DNA of 64,000 bases from Aquila chrysaetos chrysaetos (GCF_900496995.4 NC_044004.1:80545538-80609537), one strand, 5' to 3'; shown: positions 49,258 to 60,952, numbered from the stretch's first letter. The notes: generated by a model not told the origin, from the sequence alone. Numbers and translations: made by a program.

Positions 49258-51421
49258 CTGCAGAACTCTGCACTGAACTTCACCAGTTTAGTGACGAGAA
49301 AAGAGGGCCTTACATAGTGACATTTCTTTTGGGAACTGGAGAGAATGGGTGATGGTGAAGTGACTGTGAAGTGATTATATTATCGCCAGTGTAACATCCA
49401 CAGTAGCTAATTTGATGATAAATTCAATTTTCACCACATGACAATTCCACAGCATGTGAAGATGTTAAATAAGAATGCCCCTGAAAATCTAAACTGAAAT
49501 TTCAGGTGTGACTCATTTGACTTATACAGTGATTTTTCAGACCATACCTTAAAACAAAGTAGACATCTTTTTTTAAAGTTTCATAAGACTTATGGAGTTT
49601 GTTTTCGCATACAGCGCAAGCTTTCTTTTCTTTTCATATTCCACTGAAATACCACCTATCACAGGTAAAAGTTCATTTCATTCATAAGAACCACCGACAG
49701 CTAAAAGTGCTCGCCTCTTACATGAAAGAGTTCCCAAACCTGAAATAACGGCTAGTATGACTATATCTTTGAGTCAGCTAATTGACTGAATTACTCTGAA
49801 GCGTGCACAAGACAGAACAAGAGAGAACGATGAACAAAGTCACTGACTCGAGAGGAGGAATGATCAAGAAAAAGTTTGTAAGAAAAGGTAAGCACAATGA
49901 CAGAATTATGCTTTTTCTTTTGTTTTAGTCTGTGAGCTTATTGCTAACATGGGGTGTTTGCAGCTTTTGAACCCACCCTGATCTGGCAAAACTTAGGGTC
50001 GATGCTCTGGTTCCTGTTGAAGGACAGGAAGGAGAGTGGCAGATGAAGAGCCTAGGTGGAAAGAGGGGGACAAATACAAACAAATGTGGTGTCAGGAGTC
50101 ACCTAGGCACCTGAGTGGGGACGTTCAGATGGGAAGCACTGGTGATGGGAGCTTTGAGGGCCCACAGGACGTCTGGAGCTGGGTGAGGGACCGAGAGAGT
50201 AACTCCTGATGGGGTATGGAGGTGACAAGGAGCCAGAAGTCACCTGAAAAGGGAAACAGAGCAGGATGCTGGATCCAGAGCAGTAAGGCCAGACTTGTTG
50301 GGTAAATAGGCTGGGACTAGGATTTAGTACTGGAGAAGATGATTGCTTAGTGCTGTTGCTTATTCCTGTAGCTTGGTGGAGGGGACAGAAGGATGTGGGT
50401 GACTTAAAGGTCTGCTGTTGCTGGTGGTCTGTGTGCATGGCACTATAAGCTGTTTTACAGTTTGCTCTTCAGAGGCGTAGCAAATTTCAGACAAGGCATG
50501 AAACAACCCATTAAGGTTTTGCTTTCAAAAGTTGGAATATGTCATAATCACAGATGTCTGTGCGGACTTTGTTCAGATACCTTATGTGTTACCATTGTCC
50601 CTGACTATATGACGATAGGTTGTTGTTCCAATATCTTCTGTCTCATCCAGTGCTAGAATAGTCCTCCTCTGGGACTGCAGTCAGGTGGAGGGGAGTTGTC
50701 TATAAAACCCCAGTTCCACCTGCAGCAGGGGTTGTAAACTATATCATGCATAGGACAGGAAACTTAAGAAAGACATTCACAGCTGCCCTGGAGAGTAAGA
50801 TTTGTGCTCTGCAACAGATCTCTCATGTGATGCTAAAATACACATTTTAAAAAAAAAAAAAAAAACAAAAAAAAAACACAAAAGACAACTACTTGTGTGT
50901 CTCTTGCCCTCTGGGAGCCTGACTCCCAAAGTCTGACAGATCCTCAAAAATACATCTCAAGAGCGTAGTGAACCACTAAGATCTTCTCTTCTGCCTTCCT
51001 GCATAGCATGAGCCACAGGATTTCACCCAGTCATTTCTATATCCAGACAGAACATGGTCTGACTGAACTAACAAAATCCAGCATTTTTGATCATATAACT
51101 GCCAGCCTTCACCTTGGAAGTGTAATCAGATTGGACTGCCTACCAATATTCAGAAAATTAGCTAAGAAAGATCCTGTTAAGCAAAGCTTACAAATTCAGA
51201 TTTGTATTTCTGGAATTTTTTATTCCCTATTGAGCTCTTGAGAATACGTAAGATATGAACAGGCAAACAGATTATCTTCTGCATCTTTTCCCTACTGTAC
51301 AACAAGAAAAAAATAACAATAGCAATGCTTTCACAAACTGCTACAAAATAGAAGATTCATATACAATTTTCTATGCTTAAACCATGAGGGAGTGAAATAC
51401 AAAGACAAAAGAGACATCAAG
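49258..51421. other. Non-coding DNA upstream of the long CR1
   Basis: Includes a GC-richer block at about 49960-50460 of unknown origin and an A-rich tract at 50849-50884. The minus-strand frame at 50103-50438 is Ser/Pro-rich and has no recognisable homology. Confidence 0.5.
50849..50884. repeat. A-rich simple sequence (A17, A10)
   Basis: Seventeen A, one C, ten A, then CACAAAA. No recognisable retrocopy lies beside it. Confidence 0.75.
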
Positions 51422-51505
51422 TCACGGGAGGTACACCTGCCTCAAAGGAGGAAAAGGATCTTTGCGCAGGAGTTCGCAGGGCTCATTGAAAGAGCTTTAA
51501 ACTAG
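51422..51505 (+). pseudogene. CR1 ORF1 C-terminal tail
   Basis: About 27 codons ending FAGLIERALN and TAG, which matches the conserved end of CR1 ORF1 (a nucleic-acid-binding protein of the retrotransposition complex). Everything upstream is missing, and similarity to CR1 stops near 51422, marking the 5' truncation point. Confidence 0.75.
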
Positions 51506-51825
51506 ATTTGAAGGGGAAAAGGGATAAAACCAGGCTCTCTAGAGATAAGCCTGGGGGTGGCATGGCAATGTTTGAGGGATGGTGTGCTAGTGAGGTCCTT
51601 CGGCCTGCCATCTCGGTGGAGGGAGGGGATGGACATCCATGCAGCAGCAAAGACGCAAGGGTTATTGATGTGTTAAAAACCATGAAAGCGCCTGAGAATG
51701 GTCATGTAGGAATTAGAGCTTCTCCCCTCATAAAGGTGGCAGGATCAATAGCCCAACTGAAGTGCATCTGCACCGACGCGGGCAGCATAGGCAACAAACA
51801 GGAGGAGCTGGAAGCCATTGTGCAG

Positions 51826-51830
51826 CAGGA
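51826..51830. repeat. Target-site duplication CAGGA (left)
   Basis: CAGGA immediately left of the LTR, identical to the copy at 52412-52416. Removing the LTR and one copy restores continuity of the CR1 endonuclease text across the junction. Confidence 0.92.
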
Positions 51831-52411
51831 TGTCGTGGTTTAACCCCAGCCAGCAACTAAGCACCACACAGCCGCTCACTCCCCGCCACCCCCCTCCCAG
51901 TGGGATGGGGGAGAAAATTGGGAAAAGAAGCCAAACCCGTAGGTTGAGATAAGAACAGCTTAATAGAACAGAAAAGAAGAAACTAATAATGATAAAGATA
52001 ACACTAATAAAATGACAACAGCAATAGTAAAAGGATTGGAATGTACAAATGATGCACAGTGCAATTGCTCACCACCCGCCGACCGGCACCCAGCTAGTCC
52101 CTGAGCCGCGATCCCCCGCCCCCACTTCCCAGTTCCTATACTAGATGGGGTGTCCCATGGTATGGAATACCCTGTTGGCCACTTTGGGTCAGGTGCCCTG
52201 GCTGTGTCCTGTGCCAACTTCTTGTGCCCCTCCAGCTTTCTCGCTGGCTGGGCATGAGAAGCTGAAAAATCCTTGACTTTAGTCTAAACACTACTTAGCA
52301 ACAACTGAAACCATCAGTGTTATCAACATTCTTCACATACTGAACTCAAAACATAGCACCGTACCAGCTACTAGGAAGACAGTTAACTCTATCCCAGCTG
52401 AAACCAGGACA
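51831..52411 (-). mobile_element. Solo LTR of an ERVL-type endogenous retrovirus
   Basis: A 581-bp element with TG...CA ends and 11-bp imperfect terminal inverted repeats (TGTCCTGGTTT on the minus strand, TGTCGTGGTTT on the plus strand). It is flanked by an exact 5-bp duplication, which is the ERVL target-site size. Its text matches a long terminal repeat family that is abundant in neoavian genomes. Read on the minus strand, a decayed TATA-like box lies around 52136-52145, followed by a GC-rich start region and an ATTAAG variant of the polyadenylation signal near 51957-51968. No internal retroviral sequence or second LTR is present, so the provirus collapsed by LTR-LTR recombination. It is antisense to the CR1 it interrupts. 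Family name is from memory of the sequence style; orientation confidence is good. Confidence 0.9.
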
Positions 52412-52416
52412 CAGGA
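52412..52416. repeat. Target-site duplication CAGGA (right)
   Basis: Second copy of the 5-bp duplication. CR1 sequence (the ENYD block) continues directly after it. Confidence 0.92.
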
Positions 52417-53198
52417 AAACTATGACAGTTGCTATCACAGAAGCATGCTGGGATGACCCGCACAACCGGAGTGCTGCAACTGATGGCTATAAACTCTTCA
52501 GAAGGGGTAGGCAAGGAAGGAGAGGTGGTGGGGTAGCCCTGTATGTTAGGGAGGGGTTTGAATGTCTAGAACATAATGATGATGATGACAGAGTTGAGTG
52601 TTTATGGGTAAGACTCAGGGGAAAGGCCAACAAGGCAGATAGGACGATGGGAGTCTATTATAGACCACCCAACCAGGATGAAGGGGCAGATGAAATATTT
52701 TATAAGCAGCTGGGAGAAGTCTTACAAACGCTAGCCCTTGTTCTCATGGGGGACATGAACTTACCTAATGTCTGCTGGAAATACAATAGAGCAGAGAGGA
52801 AAGAGTCTCGGACGTCCCTGGAGCGTGTGGAAGGCAACTTCCTGACACAGCTCGCGAGTGAGCCGACCAGGGAAGGCACGCTGCTGGACCCGTTGTTTGT
52901 GAACAGAGAAGGACTTGTGGGTGTATGCGGTGGTTGGAGACTGTCTTGGGCACAGCAGTCATGAAATGATAGGGTTTGATTCTTGGAGAAGTAAGGAGGG
53001 GGGTGAGCAGAACTGTTACCTTGCACTTCCAGAGTCTTTGGCCTGTTCAGGAGCCTGGCTTACAGAGTCCCTTGGGAGGCAGTCCTGAAGAGCAAAGGTG
53101 TCCAGGAAGGCTGGATATTCTTCAAGAAGGAAATCTTAAAGGGGCTGGAGCAGGCCATCTCCACGTGCCAAAACACGAGCCGGTGGGTATGAAGACTG

Positions 53199-54912
53199 GT
53201 GTGGCTGAACAGAGAGCTTTGGCTGGAACTCAGGAAAAAAAGGAGAGTTTATGACCTTTGGAAGAAGGGGCAGGCAACTCAGGAGGACTACAAGGATGTT
53301 GTGAGGTTATGCAGGGAGAAAATTAGAAGAGCCAAAGCCCAACTAGAACTTAATCTGGCTGCTGCCATAAAAGACAACACAAAATGTTTCTATAAACACA
53401 TTAGCAATACAAGGAAGGCTAAGGAGAATCTCCATCATTTATTCAATGCAGGGGGAAACATAGTGACAAAGGATGAGGAAAAGGCTGATGTACTTAATGC
53501 CTTCTTTGCCTCAGTTTCTAATAGTAAGACCAGTTGTTCTCCAGGTACCCAGCCCTGTGAGCCAGAAGACAAGGACGGGGAGTAGAATGAAGCCCCATAA
53601 TCCAAGGGGAAATGGTTAGTAACCTGCTACACCACTTAGACACGCACAAGGCTATGGGACCAGATGGGAACCACCCAAAGGTACTGAGGGAGCTGGCAGA
53701 AGTGCTCACCAAGCCACTTTCAATCCTTTGTCAGCAGTCCTGGCTAACAGGGGAGGTCCGGGTTGACTGGAAGTTAGAAAATGTGACACCCATCTACAAG
53801 AAGGGCCAGAAGGAGGATCAGGGGAACTACAGGCCTGTCAGTCTGACCTCAGTGCCAGGGAAGGTTATGGAGCAGGTCATCCTGAGTGCCATCACAGGGC
53901 ATGTATAGGACAACCAGGTCATCAGGCCTAGTCAGCACGAGTTTATGAAAGGCAGGTCCTGCTTGACTAACCCGATCTCCTTCTATGACAAGGCGACCCG
54001 CTTAGTGGATGAGGGAAAGACTGTAGATGTTGACTACCTAGACTTTAGTAAAGCCTTTAACACCACTTCCCACAGCATTCTCCTGGAGAAACTGGCTGCT
54101 CATGGCTTAGATAGGCGTACTCTTCACCGGGTGAAAAACCGGCTGGATGGCCGGGCGCCAAGAGTTCTGGTGAATGGAATTACATCCAGTGCGCTGAGGC
54201 CAATTGTACGAGGTTCAACAAGGCTCAGTGCCGGGTCCTGCACTTGGGTCACAACGACCCCATGCAATGCTACAGGCTTGGGGAAGAGTGGCTGGAAAGC
54301 TGCCCAGTAGAAAAGGACCTGGGCGTGTTGGTTGACAGTCGGCTGAATATGAGCCAGCAGTGTGCCCAGGTGGCCAAAAAGGCCAACAGCATCCTGGCCT
54401 GTATCAGAAATAGTGTGGCCAGCAGGAGCAGGGAAGTGATGGTTCCCCTGTACTCGGCACTGGTGAAGCCGCACCTCAAATCCCGTGTTCAGTTTTGGAC
54501 CCCTCACCACAAGAAAGACATTGAGGTGCTGGAGCGTGTCCGAAGAAGGGCATCGAAGCTGGTGAAGGATCTAGAGCACAAGTCTCATGAGAAGCGGCTG
54601 AGGGAAACTGGGGTTGTTTAGCCTGGAAAAAAGGAGGCTGAGGGGAGACCTTATCGCTCTCTGCAACTACCGGAAAGGTAGCGAGGTTGTAGTGAGGTGG
54701 GGCTCAGTCTCTTTTCCCAGGTAACAAGCGATAGGATGAGAGGAAACAGCCTCAGGCTACGCCAGGGGAGGTTTAGATTAGGTATTAGGAAATATTTCTT
54801 CACGGGAAGGGTTGCCAAGCATTGGAACAGGCTGCCCAGGGAAGTGGTTGAGTCACCATCCCAGGAGGTATTTAGAAGACGTGCAGATGTGGCACTTAGG
54901 GACATGGTTTAG
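53199..54912 (+). pseudogene. CR1 ORF2 reverse transcriptase, active site deleted
   Basis: The linker and RT domain of CR1 ORF2. Recognisable blocks are the linker RRVYDLWKKGQAT, the motif-1 region NVTPIYKKGQKED with NYRPVSLTSVPGK, and motif A, YLDFSKAFNTTSH (first Asp kept, second replaced by Asn). Between about 54190 and 54196 the sequence jumps from VNGITSS to the [14 protein letters not shown] block, so the expected segment with the GVPQGSVLGP and FADD motifs, roughly 65 codons, is absent. Downstream come [48 protein letters not shown] and the terminal RDMV stop. Nonsense TAG codons in place of CAG lie at 53583-53585 and 53906-53908. Frameshifts occur near 53590 (one C lost) and 54607 (one A gained). 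Confidence 0.92.
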
Positions 54913-54980
54913 TGGTGGACTTGGCAGCATTAGCTTAACAGTTGGACTCAGGATCTCGAAGGTCTCTTCCAACCTAAACA

Positions 54981-54990
54981 ATTCTGTGAT
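54981..54990 (+). repeat. CR1 terminal octamer (single copy)
   Basis: ATTCTGTG at 54981-54988 followed by degenerate ATTATTATTA. It marks the 3' end of the long CR1. Confidence 0.8.
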
Positions 54991-57602
54991 TATTATTAGA
55001 TTAAAAAAAGAAAGCAAATACTTCAAACCTGTCTGTTAAGCCACGCTTTTTGGGAATGCTTCCCTTGCTTTTCTAATTGCTTTCCCATTGGGAGGAGGGT
55101 GGAATGCATGTGTTGATTTTACTAGACCATCCTTCTGAAAGAGCTGTTTAACTTCTAAGCAACACTGAAATACAAATAACCCCACTCAATTTACATACAA
55201 ACTACTCTGACAAGCCAAATACCTTCCCTTGGCAATAGCTGAAGCAACACAGCCTGTGCAGCTGCCCTGCTCATTCAGCACTGCTCAGACACTTCACATT
55301 CTGCAATAAATGAGAATATTGTTACTTACAATAAAGTTGGGGAGAAAATTCAGTAAATTTTAAGACTTAAAATGTCCAGTCCCAACCCCCTTCTTAGCAC
55401 TCTGCTTCAGCAAAGCACTTAGGTATCGATGACAGTGAAGGGAATTGGTAGTGTTTGTTATTCACCTTCTTTTGGTTGTTCTGTGAACTGAAAAAAAGTG
55501 AAAATATTTATCGGTACACAGTCAGTTTCCATCGAAAAGCTGAATCTGATTACATTTTTGGTTTTATTTGACAGGTTTCTCTCAGGAAATACCTCTTCTT
55601 TTTTCCTTAACCCATTCAGGGACCCTAACTCTGCATAGAAGCTCACACTTTTTATGTCATTGCTTCTAAAGCCTTTTTCTGTCACAGCATGGCTGTCTCT
55701 TTAAGCTACTTATTACGTTTCTCTTCCCCTCTTAGTCTTTGTTGACAGTAAGTCAGCTTTAGGTAGTGAATACTGTAAGCAAGACGGCCTGTTCCCTGGG
55801 CATCCCCTCTGCAGAGAGAGCTAACCAGCTTCACTCTCTTCTCCAAGAGCAGATCTGTGCAATCTAGAAAGGGTTACCGGCTTGATTTGCAGGCAGAAGT
55901 GCCTCTCCATCATTCCGTTGCTCAGCGGCTGTGTGTTTGCCAAGCGGGAGAGTCAAAGCTGTATCAAGAGCATTCCCTAACCACCAGAAGTGGAGGAAAA
56001 ACTAGCACAACTCTCTGGTGCATTAGCTGCGACACTTACTTAGGAACCATTTTGTTCAATATTTAATCCTAAGGTTCTTTTAGCAGCTTGTTCAATTACT
56101 GGATAAAAGACAAAAAGAAAGGGGAAAAAAAAAATCACCAGCATAGATAAAATTAGCCAAGACTTCCTATCACCACCACCATTCATCACCAGCCTTGAGA
56201 TATCAAATCTTTTTATTCTCTCCCAGTCGTTCCACTCCTGTTTAGTACTTCTATGTCACATACAGCAGATTCAAAAGGAGTGACTGGGAAATATTTTTTT
56301 CTCAAGTAGCCTAATGATTCGAGTGCTGTTTTGAATGGTGTGAGCTCTCTTTCGCCTTAGCTAAGCTACACACAAGCATTAACGCAACACATTCAGTGAA
56401 GCAGAAGGAAAGCCTCGCTCTTTCTCTGCAGATTCTGAGAAAAGTATAAAGAAAGGGCTTAGATACGTACTCCAAGAAAGGCCGTTGATCCCACTAACAA
56501 GGAAGTACCAGGAGTTAGGCAGCCTAATGTTGGTCACAGACAGCCTAAATCCTTTTCTTGTGGCCCAAGCCCCTAATCTCAAGCCTGTTCCTTCAAAGGT
56601 ACATAATTCATAATTTCTAGCTCACAGGTATGATCAAACCTACAGGTAACAAACGTTTCTGTGGCACCATACATAAGCATATCACCTTATTAACTCACGC
56701 TTTTCAAGAGCCTGCCCTGGAGAAACGTAAAGGCTGCGTCACGGTCTCTCTGAGAGCAGCACAAATGTGTCCCCTTCCTAGTGAGACATTCTGCTACTGC
56801 AGGCAACGTTTCCTCAGCAGCGCTATGGAAAGGAGCAGCTGCCATTGTCACCGCGCATCATCCGCTTTAACAAATACTAGGGAATGACTGCCAGGATTAA
56901 TCCCTCTCCTGACTGTCGTAACACATACAAGGAGTCTTCTCCTAGAGCAGCTTTTTCTTCTTATCTCTGTTTTTTGCTACAGAAGCCATGTCTACACAAG
57001 CAAGGGATCGTATGCAAGAATGAATAGGCTCTGATTTACACATATCATCTCAGACAGCTTTTCAGAGGCTCCTTCTGGGTCAGCATGCTCCATTAGTCTC
57101 CAAACGTCACAAAAAGGTAGATTTAAATCAACAGTCAGGAGAGCATGGATTAACAAGCAGAGAAACACACGGATGAATATCAAACCAGTCACTGCGATCA
57201 TGTTAAATACTGCACACCCATGTCTCCACCGGCCCCCTCTTTAACAGCATTTGGGAAATGTGCAAGCACACTTATTTGGGATGGGAGCTGTGGATGCCAG
57301 CTAGAACGACCTCGCTCACACCTATTTTTGACAACTTGGAAGCCACCGACACCCATGGCAGGACCTTGAGGCCTCAGCTCTAAGGCTACCAATGCAGCCT
57401 CTTCACCACCAGGCTCAAGGTGAAGTTGCACAAGCTGGGACACACCAGCTTCACAGCTCCTTCCATTCCCCGTTCCCTCTTTATACGTCTCCTGTGTCCC
57501 TCCTTGCCCCTGGATGTCCTCTCTGGGCTGTCTGCACCTCCTGTCTGACCCTGCTGGGGGCTGATTCAACTTACTAACTCAACAGAAAAGCTCTCCAGCA
57601 GC
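54991..57602. other. Gene-free stretch
   Basis: Mixed AT-rich DNA. Overlapping short frames near 57198-57577 on both strands reflect a GC-richer patch. No exon or repeat was recognised. Confidence 0.55.
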
Positions 57603-57652
57603 AGAAAATAAAAAAAAAAAAAAAAAAAAAAGAGAGAGAAAAAAAAGAAAAA
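57603..57652. repeat. Poly-A / (GA)n tract
   Basis: Twenty-two A (57610-57631), then GAGAGAG, eight A and GAAAAA. It could be a decayed poly-A tail; the sequence to its left (57198-57600) was not recognised as a retrocopy. Confidence 0.8.
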
Positions 57653-59658
57653 CGTAGATATATTCTGCCTCATGGGTGAGCAGCCCATCTTGGATGAATC
57701 GCGGCAGAATCGCAATGCTCAGAAACTTCACCCCCTGCTTCGCCACCTCTCCTTCCCTCCCAAGCATGGTGTGATTCCCCGAGCTTGCCCTCCAGATCTG
57801 GGCCCTGTGCAGTTCTGGGGCTCTTTGGCTCCACGGGTGGCAGCTTCTGATTTTAGGTGTTTCTGGTGGATATAGATTGCAATGTAGTTCCCTGCTTGTG
57901 CTTTTTTGCTTCTGCTGTCACAGAGTGCCGCTGCTCTCCCTCATTCCTCCACAAATCCTTACTCGCAACTACATCGTCATCTTAACCCAATGCTTTCTTC
58001 TAATTTTTGCAATATTAAAAAACAAACAAAAAAAGCTCTTCCAGAGAACACAAAAACATAAAGCAATGTTACAACAGAAGGCTTGTAGAAATATTTCTAG
58101 GTTTATAGAATGAAATGGCTGTTGTGCCTCTAGGTTAAAATCCAGGATAACACTCACAATTTGGGTTTCTGTGTGTTCCCACTGACCCGTCCAAATTCTT
58201 GCTAGTAGGGGTTGAAAGCGACGGTTAAAGGCACTTGTGGTGCAATTAAAAGCATATTGGAGTTGGTAAGCTGGGCAGCTGCTGAGCATCTGCTGGGCAC
58301 CAAAGAGCAGCAGGCAGCCTCCTCCTGCATCTCGGCGATGCTCAGTCCCTCCCCACACGCTGCAGGTCCCATCGCCTTCCACCTGCCCGCCGGCAGCACA
58401 CCCCGGTCCACAGTAGGAGTGCTCACATTTCTTTTATTTCCAGGCGTCAGGCTTGCAATTGTTAACTACTATCACTAACTGATTAGACACTGAGCAGTTC
58501 CAAAAATACCAGTCTGGGGGTGATAAATTTCTGTCATGTGAAATCAGACATCTCAAAAAAAAAAAAAACGATGCATGCACACATGCAGGCATTTCATAGC
58601 TTTTAAATATTAGCACCAACAATTATTTCTGCTTCACGTCTTACACTTTTTGTGAGTTTTAATTATTTAGAGTTCAGCCTGTTCAAAGATTTATTTTATT
58701 TTCAATATTTACTTTTTGACTGTCACACCTTCTTTGTCACAGCTTCAAACATGCTGCAACTTCTAACTTGCTGAGAATGTATCAACAGATTTGGTGCTGG
58801 AACCAGTTCACAGATTCACTCATCCCATAGTCATTTTGTTTCCTTCAAATACCATTGAGATGCCCTGATTAGAGTCCTCTCCTCAACCATTGCTCAGGTA
58901 AACTGTCTCCATTTTTCTAAGGAAAAAAACCAACAAAACCAAACCAAAATTATTTTTGCACGTTTTTCAGAACAAAGGAACTTTAAGTGTACAGAAGTAC
59001 AGGAGGCGATATCCTCACAGGATTATAGGCAGTCCCGGCATCTGGGATATTCAGTCAGGATCAGAGTGACTTGCTCTTTTTCCATATAAGCATGAGCTAC
59101 TCACCAGAAAAAAAAGGTCTTCATAGGATGCCTGCTCTAAATCCTCACACTGTTGCTTGTATTAAATCCGAAAGTGTTTGTTGATATAAAGGAAAGACAG
59201 AATTAGTGTTAAAACCTAGCCATAGAGCCTCAGCTAGAATCTACATTTTTCAAGAAACTTGCTGTCATTCAACAACGAAAAAAATAAACAACCGAAACCC
59301 CAAGCCCCAAACGCACCACCTTACCATTATGAAAACATCACTTTTGATGAATAGTCTTCCGATCAGGTTAATGGATAACAGATATTTTTTTTCCTTTGTT
59401 AACAAGAAACCCCTGTGACCTCTCTTACAGATATGTGGACTGTGTGCCTATGCCTAGATGGCCGTGACACGCAGTTCTTGAGCTCCCTTTCCGTTTTCAG
59501 GCCTGCTAAATTTGCATTCGCTGTTTATTTCACAGTAAACCTTCTACTACTAGCTGATTTTCAGTATTAACCCAACAATTATCCTCACTGATTTATAGTA
59601 TATTACAGTACACCAATCTTAATATAAGCCAATCAGCTCCACCTCTGCTAAGAAGTCC

Positions 59659-59680
59659 GGACAGACCCATAGGTCTGTCC
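59659..59680. repeat. Perfect hairpin, 9-bp arms, 4-nt loop
   Basis: GGACAGACC (59659-59667) and GGTCTGTCC (59672-59680) are exact reverse complements around CATA. It is GC-rich for this neighbourhood. Too short for a microRNA precursor; not followed by a T-run. It could be a dyad binding site or chance. Confidence 0.6.
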
Positions 59681-60408
59681 ACAGAGAACAGATTTTGGAA
59701 GCAATAATTTTTAAGTTTCATTCTGAATAAGTAGGTGCCGAGACAATAGTTGTCGGGAGTGCTGAATCAAACTGTAGAAACACTAAAAAGTGCTGGCAGT
59801 GCTCTGGAAAAGCTTCGGAGGTGAAATTGGGAATTAGGGTGGTTTTCAGGGTGAGCAGCTGGGAGCTGGTGGGATAGGTCCTCCTCCCAGGAGCAAGAGT
59901 CTCCTGAACACAAGAAGGTCAGGGTTTCAGCTTCACCACTCTTACCTCCCTCTGGAGATTAAAATATGGAGGGTTGGGGCTTTGGCCTCGAGGGCTGGCC
60001 CGCTCTTCCTGAAGGTCCATAAATCAGCCTCCAGGACTGAGGCTCTGTGCCGGTGAGAAACTATTATTTATGGGTCAGAGACATGTTTCAGGTGCACAGG
60101 GATTCTGAGAGCGGATTAAGCTGTCCACGTAGACCTAGCGATTCTGCAGAATGAAGCTGCTTGAACAAGTCGTCTTTGGGTACTCAAGGACTGCGTAATC
60201 CAGCTTTTAGTTAGGTATCTGAATACAGGTTAAAAAGTGCTCACTTTTGCCAATATTGTCTTTGTTCTAGGTTTCTTTACCACCGCCATCATCCAGACAA
60301 CACGCTGCCCTTAACATATCTAGCAAAACTGCTGTTGGGGTTAGAAGCAGCAAAGGGGGGGTACTTGCAAACCGTTTTTGATTAAAATAGAAAATAACAT
60401 CAACTTAC

Positions 60409-60663
60409 AGGAAAATATAACTCAGTACTTGTCTGGTATTTTGTTTTTACTCTAATAAAAAGGTAAATGTAATCTTTCACAAGTTGTTGTTCACCAGAAA
60501 AAAGAGTGTAACAATATGCACTGACTGCAAATGCTCTATTTAAATATTCAATACAGCCGTACTTTTGGAGAACTGACATAGAAAAATTCCCTGCTCCCTC
60601 TTCCTCCTCATTCAGCAAATCAGGTAGAGGATTTTTGAACATAAATTCAGAAAGTATTTTCAT
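60409..60663 (-). other. Weak candidate exon
   Basis: The minus-strand frame of 85 codons begins at an ATG just after an in-frame stop and runs into a good donor (CCT followed by GTAAGTTG) exactly at a codon boundary. The peptide has an acidic run (LLNEEEEGAG) and then becomes Tyr/Cys/Phe-rich, as translated non-coding DNA often is. No convincing acceptor lies upstream, so it would have to be a first coding exon. Not recognised. Confidence 0.12.
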
Positions 60664-60923
60664 AAATAGAATATTTCAGCAGTTAAGACCGTGGTTTTAA
60701 GCAGTTCTGACTCTTCTCAGATTCTCTCCCTTTGCCTTGGTGGAAATAAATCAAACTCTTAAGCTGCTGCAATAATCTCTAAGAGACAAAACAGATGGAA
60801 AATATAATGGGGTAAGGTACCTTATGAGTAAGATTTTGGCAACACAAACCTCATGCCTCTGTTCTTTACCTAAATGTTTAGACTTGCAGCTGCCAAATCC
60901 AAAATAAAACTGTGGGTGTTGTG

Positions 60924-60952
<29 letters not shown>
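60924..60952. repeat. Poly-T tract (29 T)
   Basis: Twenty-nine T, followed within about 55 bases by an A13 run near 60995-61007. Opposed T and A runs could form a stem on single strands. Probably slippage; length uncertain. Confidence 0.8.

Larger units (their letters stand above)
51750..52978 (+). pseudogene. CR1 ORF2 endonuclease domain, interrupted
   Basis: AP-endonuclease-type domain that nicks target DNA to prime reverse transcription. The N-terminal strand (QLKCICTDAGS, then GNKQEELEAIVQQ) ends at the LTR insertion. After the LTR the frame resumes with ENYD, shifts by a 2-base loss, and continues as AITEACWDDPHN, the basic glycine block GRQGRRGGGVALYVREG and the GDMNLPNVCW motif. Likely inactivating changes are Asp in place of the usual Asn in the TNARS-like motif, and Ser in place of Asp in the SDH motif (SSH at about 52949-52957, readable only after another frameshift near 52920). 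The catalytic Glu of ITE is retained. The 581-bp LTR plus its target duplication splits the domain. Confidence 0.9.
51422..54990 (+). mobile_element. CR1 LINE, long but defective, split by an LTR
   Basis: This is a plus-oriented CR1 retrotransposon of about 3 kb once the inserted LTR (51831-52411) is removed. In order it contains the last codons of ORF1 ending in TAG (51503-51505), the inter-ORF linker, an endonuclease domain, a reverse-transcriptase domain, the normal ORF2 stop (54910-54912), a short 3' UTR with the TTGGACTC block, and the terminal ATTCTGTG at 54981-54988. It is 5'-truncated within ORF1, as most CR1 copies are. It is dead: there are several frameshifts, two nonsense codons, and loss of the segment that should hold the catalytic aspartate pair. 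Its coding blocks read as a different CR1 subfamily from the copy at 11813-12380, for example in the 3' UTR and octamer. Confidence 0.95.
57653..60923. other. Gene-free stretch
   Basis: AT-rich DNA with an A run near 58555-58568 and a GC-richer patch at about 58270-58410. It holds the perfect hairpin at 59659-59680 and a weak minus-strand exon candidate at 60409-60663. Confidence 0.5.

Noticed and set aside
50103..50438. Ser/Pro-rich 111-codon minus-strand frame
   Set aside because: Low-complexity composition, no splice boundaries and no recognised homology.
51831..52411. Reading the LTR on the plus strand because of an AATAAA near 52006
   Set aside because: TATA-like, GC-rich start and ATTAAA-like signals are in the correct order and spacing on the minus strand, and the family is normally written in that direction.
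52422..52964. Treating the 180-codon frame as a host gene
   Set aside because: Its sequence is the CR1 endonuclease domain with the GDMN motif; it continues into CR1 reverse transcriptase.
57198..57569. 123-codon Gly/Glu-rich minus-strand frame
   Set aside because: Reflects a GC-richer patch; the opposite strand is also open and no motif is visible.
57969..58382. 137-codon minus-strand frame
   Set aside because: Cys/Phe-rich end, no domain, no splice or promoter context; length is within chance expectation for 64 kb.
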